From assembly GCA_024278435.1 (NCBI GenBank), contig JAJRTD010000105.1:1-6615 (forward strand): 6,615 bases of DNA, read 5' to 3'. Position 1 is the stretch's first letter. Each line of letters starts with the position of its first letter. Both the position numbers and the translations under genes were made by a program. The notes under the pieces were generated by a model, which was not told the DNA's origin, did not search any database, and saw only the letters and a list, made by a program, of their open reading frames with translations. Below, piece by piece: positions 1 through 6,345 of this stretch. Origin of the DNA: Gammaproteobacteria bacterium (GTDB lineage Bacteria > Pseudomonadota > Gammaproteobacteria > SZUA-229).

Positions 1-1203
1 AACCTTCACTTCGCCCTTCTGGGTAAACTTTAGTGCATTGGAAACCAGATTAACAATGATCTGCCGGATACGTGTCGGGTCACCCATCAGGTAATCCGGC
101 AGGCTGTCATCAATCTGCTGCACCAGTGACACGCCCTGCTGCTCGGCCTTTAACGAATACAGGGTAACAATGTCGTTTACGATATGTTTCAGGTTAAACG
201 GGATATTTTCAAAACTCAGCTTGCCGGCTTCGATCTTTGACAGGTCAAGAATGTCATTGAGAATAGCCAGCAGGGCATCGGCCGATTTATGCGCGGTTTT
301 GACAAACTCTTTTTGCTCATCACTCAGCCGGGTATCTTCCAGCAACTGCAGGGTGCCGATCACGCCATTCATCGGGGTGCGTATTTCATGGCTCATATTG
401 GCCAGGAACTCGCCTTTTGCCTGGCTCATCTTTTCCGCCCTGTCACGCGCTTCTTTTAGCTGCGCCTCGATTTTTTTGCCGTGCTGAATCTCATCTTTCA
501 GGTTTTCATTGAGGTTTTCCAGATTGGAACTGGCCCGGGTCAGGTCATTAATCAGAGCTTCATTTTTATACGACAGTTCCAGCTCAGCAATGGATGATTT
601 GTACATGCGGTGCACTGCCATAATCATCACGCCGAGGAAGAAACCGGTCATGGCCGACAGCGCGTAATACACTTCACCGCCCATATAAAACAGCCGGATC
701 ATTAATGGTAGCAATACGCAGCCCACATAACCGTAGTAAACCCAGGCCACCGAGGAATAGGCAACACCGGTGGCGGAAACCCCGACCAGAATAAAGGCCA
801 GGATAATCTGGTGCAGTTCATTGTAGGGAAACATCAGGGTGGATGATATTCCCCAGCCGGCACCGGTGAGAAAAACCGAGACCAGGTACCAGCGTCGAAT
901 AATAAATTTATTAACCGGCAGCCGACTTTCATCAGCGTACAACTTGAAGTAATGCACCACGAAACGGTAGAAAAACAACAGCAGCATCATGCCGAGCCAG
1001 ACACCCAGTACTTCATGCGGCAGGTCCTTCCAGATAAGCCCGACCCAGATAATAGCCATGGCAATGCCGGCGATATTACTGAAACCGGAACCGGAAATTA
1101 AACGCGCCACCTGGGTTTGCTGAATACGCTCAAGATGCTGGCTTTGCGATCCCGGGATCAACTTGCCAGCATCTATAGCCGGATTTTGCGTTTGCGTTAT
1201 CAT
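1..1203 (-). CDS. Membrane-bound sensor histidine kinase, N-terminal 401 residues (3' end outside window)
   Basis: The first 401 residues of a two-component sensor kinase are visible; the frame stays open to the window edge. Residues 1-40 are polar. About six hydrophobic, probably membrane-spanning stretches follow at roughly 41-58, 64-83, 105-125, 131-150, 152-173 and 179-198. A charged, probably coiled-coil linker covers about 203-265. The HisKA dimerisation domain has a canonical H-box, FLANMSHEIRTPMNGVIG, with phosphoacceptor His272. The ATPase domain begins near 374 (GDPTRIRQIIVNLVSNALKF), with N-box Asn389. The G boxes, and any receiver or Hpt domain, lie outside the window. H-box and N-box style is that of BarA/ArcB/RpfC-type kinases, often hybrid, so a C-terminal receiver is plausible but unseen. 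The sensory region has no extracytoplasmic loop of any size, suggesting a membrane-embedded or membrane-state signal; the ligand is unknown. An in-frame TAA lies about nine codons upstream of the ATG at 1203; a TTG four codons upstream is the only other nearby start. The ribosome binding site is weak. Confidence 0.93.
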   Translation of the reverse strand, partial: MITQTQNPAIDAGKLIPGSQSQHLERIQQTQVARLISGSGFSNIAGIAMAIIWVGLIWKDLPHEVLGVWLGMMLLLFFYRFVVHYFKLYADESRLPVNKFIIRRWYLVSVFLTGAGWGISSTLMFPYNELHQIILAFILVGVSATGVAYSSVAWVYYGYVGCVLLPLMIRLFYMGGEVYYALSAMTGFFLGVMIMAVHRMYKSSIAELELSYKNEALINDLTRASSNLENLNENLKDEIQHGKKIEAQLKEARDRAEKMSQAKGEFLANMSHEIRTPMNGVIGTLQLLEDTRLSDEQKEFVKTAHKSADALLAILNDILDLSKIEAGKLSFENIPFNLKHIVNDIVTLYSLKAEQQGVSLVQQIDDSLPDYLMGDPTRIRQIIVNLVSNALKFTQKGEVKV

Positions 1204-1332
1204 TGCGGATTTCAAGAATATTTCTTATTCATTACCTATAAAAAGACTACTCTGAAAATAGCCTATCACGGCGACAAAAGCCATGATTTACCATGGAACA
1301 GGCACTTATATCGCGGTACAAGCAGAAGCTTT
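1204..1332. other. Non-coding leader upstream of the histidine kinase
   Basis: This stretch, with the repeat at 1333-1452, separates recG from the kinase. It should contain the kinase promoter if the kinase has its own, but I see no convincing -35/-10 pair. A small dyad, CCATG-N6-CATGG at 1281-1296, lies about 80 nt upstream of the kinase start and could be a regulator site; five-base arms are too short to carry weight. The minus-strand sequence just before the start codon is AT-rich with no clear Shine-Dalgarno motif. Confidence 0.35.
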
Positions 1333-1452
1333 AAAAGCGATTTACCACAGAGGCACGGAGGACATAGAGAAAACCCTTTAAACTGTTTTGCGCCGTAGGC
1401 GCCAAACAATAAAAACCTCTGTGTCCTCCATGCCTCTGTGGTAAAAGCTTTT
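1333..1452. repeat. Nested inverted repeat, MITE- or REP-like element
   Basis: Two 29-nt arms, 1341-1369 and 1417-1445, are reverse complements at 27 of 29 positions. The left arm begins TTTACCACAGAGGCACGGAG. With a one-base bulge the pairing extends outward to about 1333 and 1451 (AAAAGC on both strands). Inside lies a second hairpin: TGTTTTGCGCC (1384-1394), loop GTA, then GGCGCCAAACA (1398-1408), 11 bp with one mismatch. The arm is itself quasi-repetitive (CAGAGGCA, CGGAGGACA, TAGAG). From memory, sequences of the form ACCACAGAGGCACGGAGACACAGAG are scattered between genes in many unrelated bacteria; I cannot search to confirm this. There is no transposase and no coding capacity. Transcribed from recG it would form a strong stem 54 nt past the recG stop, which could protect or terminate the mRNA, but no good U-tract follows. 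Confidence 0.75.
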
Positions 1453-1470
1453 GACTTTGCTTTTGCTATC

Positions 1471-1488
1471 GCCTGGATCAAATCAGGC
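1471..1488 (-). other. Small hairpin just downstream of recG
   Basis: GCCTG and CAGGC are separated by eight bases, starting 11 nt after the recG stop codon. No T-run follows directly, so it is at best a weak mRNA 3' structure. Together with the larger inverted repeat at 1333-1452 it could mark the end of the spoT-ridA-recG transcript. Confidence 0.2.
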
Positions 1489-1498
1489 TTCATACTGC

Positions 1499-3601
1499 TT
1501 ACACATTGGCAAAACGTCCCGCCTTGCCCAGCCAGCGCCGAACCAGCGGCTGCACCGCCTGCGGGTGCTGCTGGATTATATAATGCGCCGCCGCCCTGAC
1601 CTCATCGAACCAGTGCTCATCACGCACCATGTCGGCAATGCGCATTTGCATCAGGCCGGTCTGACGGGTTCCGAGAACCTCACCGGGGCCGCGCAACAGC
1701 AGGTCCTGTTCCGCCACCTTAAAACCGTCATTGGTTTCACGCAGAATACCTAGTCGCTGCTTGCCCTGCCGGGAAAGCGGTGGCTGGTACATCAGCACAC
1801 AGGCACTCTGTTTACCGCCCCGGCCGACACGACCCCTGAGCTGGTGCAGCTGGGCCAGCCCCAGGCGTTCCGCGTTTTCGATAACCATTAACGAGGCATT
1901 GGGCACATCAACGCCGACCTCTATCACGGTGGTGGCAATCAGCAGGTCAATTTTCTGCTGCTTGAAGCGGTTAACGACCGACTGCTTGTCCTGCTGATTC
2001 ATGCGGCCATGCACTAGCGCCACACGAACATTTTTTAATTCCGCGGTTAACTGCTCAGCAGCAACCTCTGCCGCCTGGCACTGCAAGAATTCCGACTCTT
2101 CGACCAGGGTGCACACCCAGTAGGCCTGTTCGCCTTTTTCACAGGCGTTTTTTATGCGCTCAATCACTTCCTCACGGCGTGCGGTTGAAACCACCACCGT
2201 GGTCACCGGTTTACGCCCTGCCGGCAACTCGTCGATCACCGAATAATCCAGATCAGCATAGGCGGTCATTGCCAGGCTTCTTGGTATCGGCGTGGCAGTC
2301 ATGATCAGCTGGTGCGGCACCACCCTGTTTTTCCTGTCAGCAGACAGACCCTTTTCACGCAGGGCCAGGCGCTGATGCACGCCAAAGCGGTGCTGCTCAT
2401 CCACAATCAGCAATGCCAGGCGGTTGAAAATCACCTCATCCTGGAACAGGGCGTGGGTCCCGATCACCAGCTGCACCGAACCGCTTTTAATCAGCTCCAG
2501 CTTGTGCTGACGTTTTTTGCCCTTGTCCTTGCCGGTAAGCAGAACACAGTTTTCCTGCTCGAACCACTGGCTGAAATTAACATAGTGCTGCTCAGCCAGT
2601 ATTTCTGTCGGCGCCATGATCGCCACCTGGAAACCGTTATTGACCACCGCCAGCGCGGCAGCAGCCGCAACCACGGTTTTGCCGGAGCCGACATCACCCT
2701 GCACCAGACGCAACATGGGCTGTGACTGATTTAAGTCGGCAAAGATTTCACTGATAACTTTTTTCTGGGCGGCCGTTAAATCAAAACCCAGCTGTTTTTC
2801 AAATGACCGGTACTGCGCAGCATTGATTTCCAGCTTTTCCGCCCGGGTCTGTTTTACCTGCTGGCGCACCTGCAACAGGCTTAGCTGGTGGGCCAGTAAT
2901 TCTTCAAACAACAAACGCTGTTGCGCCCTGTTTTTACACTGGTTTAACAGTTCAACACTGGCCTCCCGGTCAGGGCGGTGAACATCGCTCAGCGCAGTTA
3001 CCAGGTCAGGAAAACGGTATTTCCGCAACACCTGCTGCGGCAGCCAGTCGGTTAACACCCCCTGGTTGATCCGGTTTAACACCTGGTCGGATATTTTTTT
3101 TAACAGCGTCTGGTGCACCCCTTCGGTTTTCGGATACACCGGTGTTAAACATTGATCGACTACGCCCTCGTCCTGTAGAACAATCCTGTATTCGGGGTGA
3201 ACCATCTCCAGCCGCAACGAACCCCGCCGGGTTTCACCAAAACAGCGCAGACGCTGACCTTTAACCAGGTTGCTCTGCTGGGCTTTGTTAAAGTGAAAAA
3301 AACGCAGCACAATGGAGCCGGTATTGTCAGACAATCGGCACAACAAACTGCGCCGGCCGCGGCCACCGTATTTTAGCTCGCTGTGCTCAATAACCCCTTC
3401 AACCAGCACCTGCTGACCCGGCTGCAAAGAACCCAGCGCGGTGACCCGGGTGCGGTCTTCATAGCGCAGGGGCAGATGAAACAGTACATCCTGTACCGTA
3501 TAGATTTCCAGGCGTTTGAGTTTTTCTGCTACCGCCGGGCCGACCCCTTTTAATACCTGTACGTCCTGGTACTCAAAATTCTCCATTTCTATATCGTCCA
3601 T
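1499..3601 (-). CDS. recG: ATP-dependent DNA helicase RecG
   Basis: RecG is a superfamily 2 double-strand DNA translocase that remodels stalled replication forks and Holliday junctions. At 700 residues it is close to the family norm (E. coli about 693) and matches RecG along its whole length. An N-terminal helix-hairpin-helix-like segment (GVGPAVAEKL, 19-28) and PLRYEDRT (44-51) lead into the OB-fold wedge domain, about 55-155, which splits the fork. Helicase motifs appear in order: Walker A GDVGSGKT 302-309, PTEILAEQH 331-339, DEQHRFGVHQR 401-411, TATPIPRS 435-442, HGRM 531-534, ATTVIEVGVDVPNAS 556-570 and QLHQLRGRVGRG 584-595. The C-terminal GTRQTG (644-649) belongs to the region coupling ATP hydrolysis to duplex movement. 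All key residues are present, so it should be active. The start is uncertain: ATG at 3601 and ATG at 3586 (MENFEYQDV) are both possible and neither has a clear Shine-Dalgarno. It lies 53 nt downstream of ridA, probably cotranscribed. Confidence 0.98.
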   Translation of the reverse strand: MDDIEMENFEYQDVQVLKGVGPAVAEKLKRLEIYTVQDVLFHLPLRYEDRTRVTALGSLQPGQQVLVEGVIEHSELKYGGRGRRSLLCRLSDNTGSIVLRFFHFNKAQQSNLVKGQRLRCFGETRRGSLRLEMVHPEYRIVLQDEGVVDQCLTPVYPKTEGVHQTLLKKISDQVLNRINQGVLTDWLPQQVLRKYRFPDLVTALSDVHRPDREASVELLNQCKNRAQQRLLFEELLAHQLSLLQVRQQVKQTRAEKLEINAAQYRSFEKQLGFDLTAAQKKVISEIFADLNQSQPMLRLVQGDVGSGKTVVAAAAALAVVNNGFQVAIMAPTEILAEQHYVNFSQWFEQENCVLLTGKDKGKKRQHKLELIKSGSVQLVIGTHALFQDEVIFNRLALLIVDEQHRFGVHQRLALREKGLSADRKNRVVPHQLIMTATPIPRSLAMTAYADLDYSVIDELPAGRKPVTTVVVSTARREEVIERIKNACEKGEQAYWVCTLVEESEFLQCQAAEVAAEQLTAELKNVRVALVHGRMNQQDKQSVVNRFKQQKIDLLIATTVIEVGVDVPNASLMVIENAERLGLAQLHQLRGRVGRGGKQSACVLMYQPPLSRQGKQRLGILRETNDGFKVAEQDLLLRGPGEVLGTRQTGLMQMRIADMVRDEHWFDEVRAAAHYIIQQHPQAVQPLVRRWLGKAGRFANV

Positions 3602-3654
3602 AGGTCTGACCGGCCACGCATCAGGCGGTAGCAGAAAAATGCATTCCGCGACGC

Positions 3655-4035
3655 TTACAGATGTAAAACGGCATCCATTTCAACACCGGCATCTTTGGGC
3701 AAGGCAGCTACCCCGATCGCGGCACGCGCAGGATAGGGCTGTTGAAAATACTCCGCCATCACTTCATTGACCTGCGGGAAGTTTGACAGGTCGGTAAGAA
3801 AAATATTGAGTTTCACCACATCGGAAAGGTCGCCACCAGCGGCCTGGGCAACCGCCAGCAGGTTCTGGAATACACGATGAATCTGCTGCTTGATATCACC
3901 GTCGACCATTTCCATGGTTTCCGGCACTAACGGGATCTGGCCGGACAGGTAAACCGTTGAACCGGTTTTAACCGCCTGTGAATAGGTACCGATTGCCTGC
4001 GGCGCTTTATCAGTGGAAATAATTTCTTTTGCCAT
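3655..4035 (-). CDS. ridA: 2-iminobutanoate/2-iminopropanoate deaminase, RidA (YjgF/YER057c/UK114) family
   Basis: RidA hydrolyses reactive enamine/imine intermediates released by PLP enzymes such as threonine dehydratase, giving the 2-ketoacid and ammonia and so preventing damage to other PLP enzymes. It is a small cytosolic protein, trimeric in characterised members, and 126 residues is the usual size. Visible family signatures are [12 protein letters not shown] near the N terminus (Tyr18), YLSGQIPL (29-36), the central [10 protein letters not shown] (77-86), the [15 protein letters not shown] block (101-115) with Arg104, which binds the substrate carboxylate, and Glu119 in VEMDAV. Arg104 and Glu119 together place it in the archetypal RidA subgroup with deaminase activity rather than the inactive Rid subfamilies. 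An AAGAG ribosome binding site seven bases before the ATG is the clearest in the window. The gene sits between spoT (45 nt) and recG (53 nt), the same relative position as the RidA-family gene beside spoT in pseudomonads. Confidence 0.96.
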   Translation of the reverse strand: MAKEIISTDKAPQAIGTYSQAVKTGSTVYLSGQIPLVPETMEMVDGDIKQQIHRVFQNLLAVAQAAGGDLSDVVKLNIFLTDLSNFPQVNEVMAEYFQQPYPARAAIGVAALPKDAGVEMDAVLHL

Positions 4036-4080
4036 TGTTTACTCTTGATTCCTGATTACGGGTATTTAATTTATATCGAC
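4036..4080 (-). promoter_or_regulatory. Short AT-rich spoT-ridA spacer with ridA ribosome binding site
   Basis: The 45-nt gap on the minus strand carries AAGAG seven bases before the ridA start, a good Shine-Dalgarno. The part next to the spoT stop is AT-rich (GATATAAATTAAATAC). It holds TATAAAT-like sequence that could act as a -10 element, but no matching -35 is clear, and no terminator is present. Readthrough from spoT into ridA is the simplest reading. Confidence 0.4.
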
Positions 4081-6252
4081 TTACATACGCATAATACGCA
4101 TCACGCTGGGAATGCGGCGCAAGCGGCGCATAATGGTCGCAAGATGATCCCTGCCGGTGACCTGCAGCAAATACAACAGGTTGATCGAGAAGCCATCCTT
4201 GTCTTCCATATAAACATTTTCAATGTCAGCGCCACAGTCGGAAATAACCGTGGCGGTCCTGGCCAGCAGGCCCGGGCGGTTTTCTATTTCCAGTTTTATT
4301 TCACAACTGAATTCACCACTGGCATCCTCCGCCCACTGCACATCAATATAATTATCCTGGCGTTTCGATATCGACTCAAGGTTTTTACAGCCCTCGCGAT
4401 GCACCACAATACCGCGGCCCTTGCTTAGCTTGGCAACAATCTGGTCACCGGGAATGGGGTAACAGCAGCGGCCATAGGAAACCACCATGCCTTCGGTACC
4501 GCTGATCGCCAGCGCGGACTGGGATTTCATTTCACGGGTTTCTTCTGAATCACCATCTGAAACACGTTCCGGAACCAGCCGCCTTACCACCAGGCTTGGC
4601 GGGCGGTTGCCCATGCCGACATCTTCCAGCAGCTCACCGATACTGCTGAAATTATATTCTTTTAACAGGGCATCAATATTCTCCTGCCTGACATCATCCA
4701 TACGCATACCCAGCGGTTTCAAACAGCGCTCCAGCAATCGCCGCCCCTGTGACATGGCCTCATCGGCCTGCATGTTTTTCAGGAAGTTACGGATATTACT
4801 GCGCGCCTTGGCGGTGACCACGTAATTCAGCCAGGCAGCATTGGGCCGTGAGTCCGGCGAGGTGACAATTTCAACGGTCTGGCCGCTGTACAACGGTGTG
4901 TTCAGCGGGGCGAAGCTGTGGTCCAGTTTTGCAGCAACACAATGGTTGCCGATATCGGTATGCACGGCATAGGCGAAATCCACCGGCGTAGCGTTGCGCG
5001 GCAACTTCATAATATCACCGTCCGGGGTATATACATAAACCTCGTCATGGAACAGGTCGACCTTGACGTTTTCCAGGAACTCCAGCGAATCGCCGGCCGA
5101 CTGCTGCATTTCCAGGATACCGGTGAGCCAGTCACGCGCCCGGGCATGGGCGGCAATGGTGCCGGTTTCATCCGGTGATTTATACAGCCAGTGGGCGGCA
5201 ATGCCACTTTCGGCAAACTTGTCCATCTCATGGGTGCGTATCTGCACTTCCATGGGAATACCGTGCGGCCCGTACAGCGCGGTGTGCAAGGACTGGTAAC
5301 CGTTGCTTTTGGGAATGGCAACGTAATCTTTAAAGCGGCCGGGAATCGGCTTAAACAGGTTGTGTACAATGCCCAGAACCCGGTAACAGTCATCGACCGA
5401 GTCCACCAGCACCCGCAGCGCATACACATCAAGAATCTTGCTAAATGGCAGACCCTTGTCTTTCATTTTTTTATACACGCTGTATAAGTGTTTTTTGCGC
5501 GAAACAATCCGGGCGTCAATTTCCATATCAACCAGTCGTGCACTCAATGCCTGGTTGATTTTTTCAATGATCTCCTTGCGATGACCACCGGCCTTATTGA
5601 TGGCGTTCTCCAGCACCCGGTAACGCATGGGATAAATGGCTTTAAAAACCAGGTTTTCCAGCTCGTGGCGAATGGTATAGATCCCCAGCCGATTGGCGAT
5701 AGGGATATAGATATCCAGGGTTTCCTGGGCGATGCGCCGGCGTTTTTCCGGTTTCAGCGCCCCCAGGGTTCGCATATTATGCAACCGGTCAGCCAGCTTG
5801 ATCATAATAACCCGGATGTCCTTGGCCATCGCCAGCAGGACTTTCTGGATATTTTCGGCCTGCTGCTCGATTTTGTTTTTAAACTTGATGTGGGTCAGCT
5901 TGCTGACGCCGTCAACAAGGCTGGCTACATCCTGGCCGAATTCACGTTCAATCAGTTTTCGTGTGGCAGGCGTATCTTCCAGCACATCATGCAGGATTGA
6001 CGCCGAGATACTTTTAACATCCATGTGCATTTGCGCCAGAATACGGGCAACGGCAATGGGGTGGTAGATATAAGGTTCACCGGATACGCGCAACTGGCCT
6101 TCGTGCGCCTGGGCGCCAAAAAGATAGGCCCGGTAAACTTCCTTAACCTGTTCCTGGTCCATATATTGCGCGATCAGGTCACACAGGTCGGAAATCAGGA
6201 AACGCTCATCCTCTGCCGACCGCTGTTCATTTGTTTTGACGGTTTTATTCAT
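4081..6252 (-). CDS. spoT: Bifunctional (p)ppGpp synthetase / (p)ppGpp 3'-pyrophosphohydrolase SpoT
   Basis: This long RSH enzyme sets the level of the stringent-response alarmone (p)ppGpp. It has 723 residues, against about 702 in E. coli SpoT. The HD hydrolase domain is intact: His64 (YHP), His88-Asp89 (LHDVLEDT) and Asp155 (KLADRLHNMRT), unlike RelA, which has lost them. The synthetase domain has RKKHLYSVYKKM (252-263), Asp275, the RFKD motif at 306-309 followed by KSNGYQSLHT, and the catalytic Glu335 in MEVQIRT. RXKD, rather than the EXDD of RelA, marks a bifunctional Rel/SpoT. The regulatory half has a TGS domain (about 397-460), a helical region, a zinc-finger/RIS region with Cys596, Cys597, His618 and Cys622, and a C-terminal ACT domain (about 648-723). 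The N terminus is about 16 residues longer than in E. coli. The ATG at 6252 lacks a clear Shine-Dalgarno, but the next ATG (residue 31) would cut into the conserved helix. It follows rpoZ, from which a terminator-like palindrome separates it, and precedes ridA. Confidence 0.98.
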   Translation of the reverse strand: MNKTVKTNEQRSAEDERFLISDLCDLIAQYMDQEQVKEVYRAYLFGAQAHEGQLRVSGEPYIYHPIAVARILAQMHMDVKSISASILHDVLEDTPATRKLIEREFGQDVASLVDGVSKLTHIKFKNKIEQQAENIQKVLLAMAKDIRVIMIKLADRLHNMRTLGALKPEKRRRIAQETLDIYIPIANRLGIYTIRHELENLVFKAIYPMRYRVLENAINKAGGHRKEIIEKINQALSARLVDMEIDARIVSRKKHLYSVYKKMKDKGLPFSKILDVYALRVLVDSVDDCYRVLGIVHNLFKPIPGRFKDYVAIPKSNGYQSLHTALYGPHGIPMEVQIRTHEMDKFAESGIAAHWLYKSPDETGTIAAHARARDWLTGILEMQQSAGDSLEFLENVKVDLFHDEVYVYTPDGDIMKLPRNATPVDFAYAVHTDIGNHCVAAKLDHSFAPLNTPLYSGQTVEIVTSPDSRPNAAWLNYVVTAKARSNIRNFLKNMQADEAMSQGRRLLERCLKPLGMRMDDVRQENIDALLKEYNFSSIGELLEDVGMGNRPPSLVVRRLVPERVSDGDSEETREMKSQSALAISGTEGMVVSYGRCCYPIPGDQIVAKLSKGRGIVVHREGCKNLESISKRQDNYIDVQWAEDASGEFSCEIKLEIENRPGLLARTATVISDCGADIENVYMEDKDGFSINLLYLLQVTGRDHLATIMRRLRRIPSVMRIMRM

Positions 6253-6271
6253 TGCGCTGATTCAAACGGCA

Positions 6272-6325
6272 GAAAAACAATGGGCGCAGTGAATACACAT
6301 GGCCATGTGTATTCACTGCGCCCAT
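6272..6325 (-). terminator. Perfect 46-bp palindrome with T-tract: likely rpoZ terminator/attenuator
   Basis: Positions 6280-6325 form a perfect inverted repeat: 23-nt arms, no mismatch and no spacer, centred between 6302 and 6303 (core CACATGGCCATGTG). As RNA the tip would open to a small GGCC-type loop. On the minus strand the stem is followed by TGTTTTTC, the arrangement of a factor-independent terminator. On the plus strand a run of A follows instead, so termination is one-directional. It starts 21 nt past the rpoZ stop and ends about 20 nt before the spoT start. Unless spoT has its own promoter inside rpoZ or the hairpin, spoT depends on readthrough. Confidence 0.75.
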
Positions 6326-6345
6326 GGGAAAAACCGGCAGACAGT

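Noticed and set aside
170..487. 105-codon plus-strand open frame
   Set aside because: It is antisense to the HisKA region of the kinase, whose minus-strand frame gives a perfect H-box.
1266..1493. 75-codon minus-strand open frame, and an overlapping 93-codon plus-strand frame (1117-1398)
   Set aside because: Both run through the inverted repeat, so their peptides are translations of repeat arms. Frames of this kind are typical spurious calls over such elements, and neither has a ribosome binding site.
2312..2725. 137-codon plus-strand open frame
   Set aside because: It is antisense to the recG helicase motifs and looks like a codon-bias shadow.
4081..4101. Tandem ATGCGTAT-like repeat at the spoT 3' end
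   Set aside because: It encodes the RIMRM tail in frame and has only two units, so chance codon repetition is enough to explain it.
5488..6000. 170-codon plus-strand open frame
   Set aside because: It is wholly antisense to the conserved hydrolase and synthetase coding region of spoT and its peptide shows no recognisable domain.
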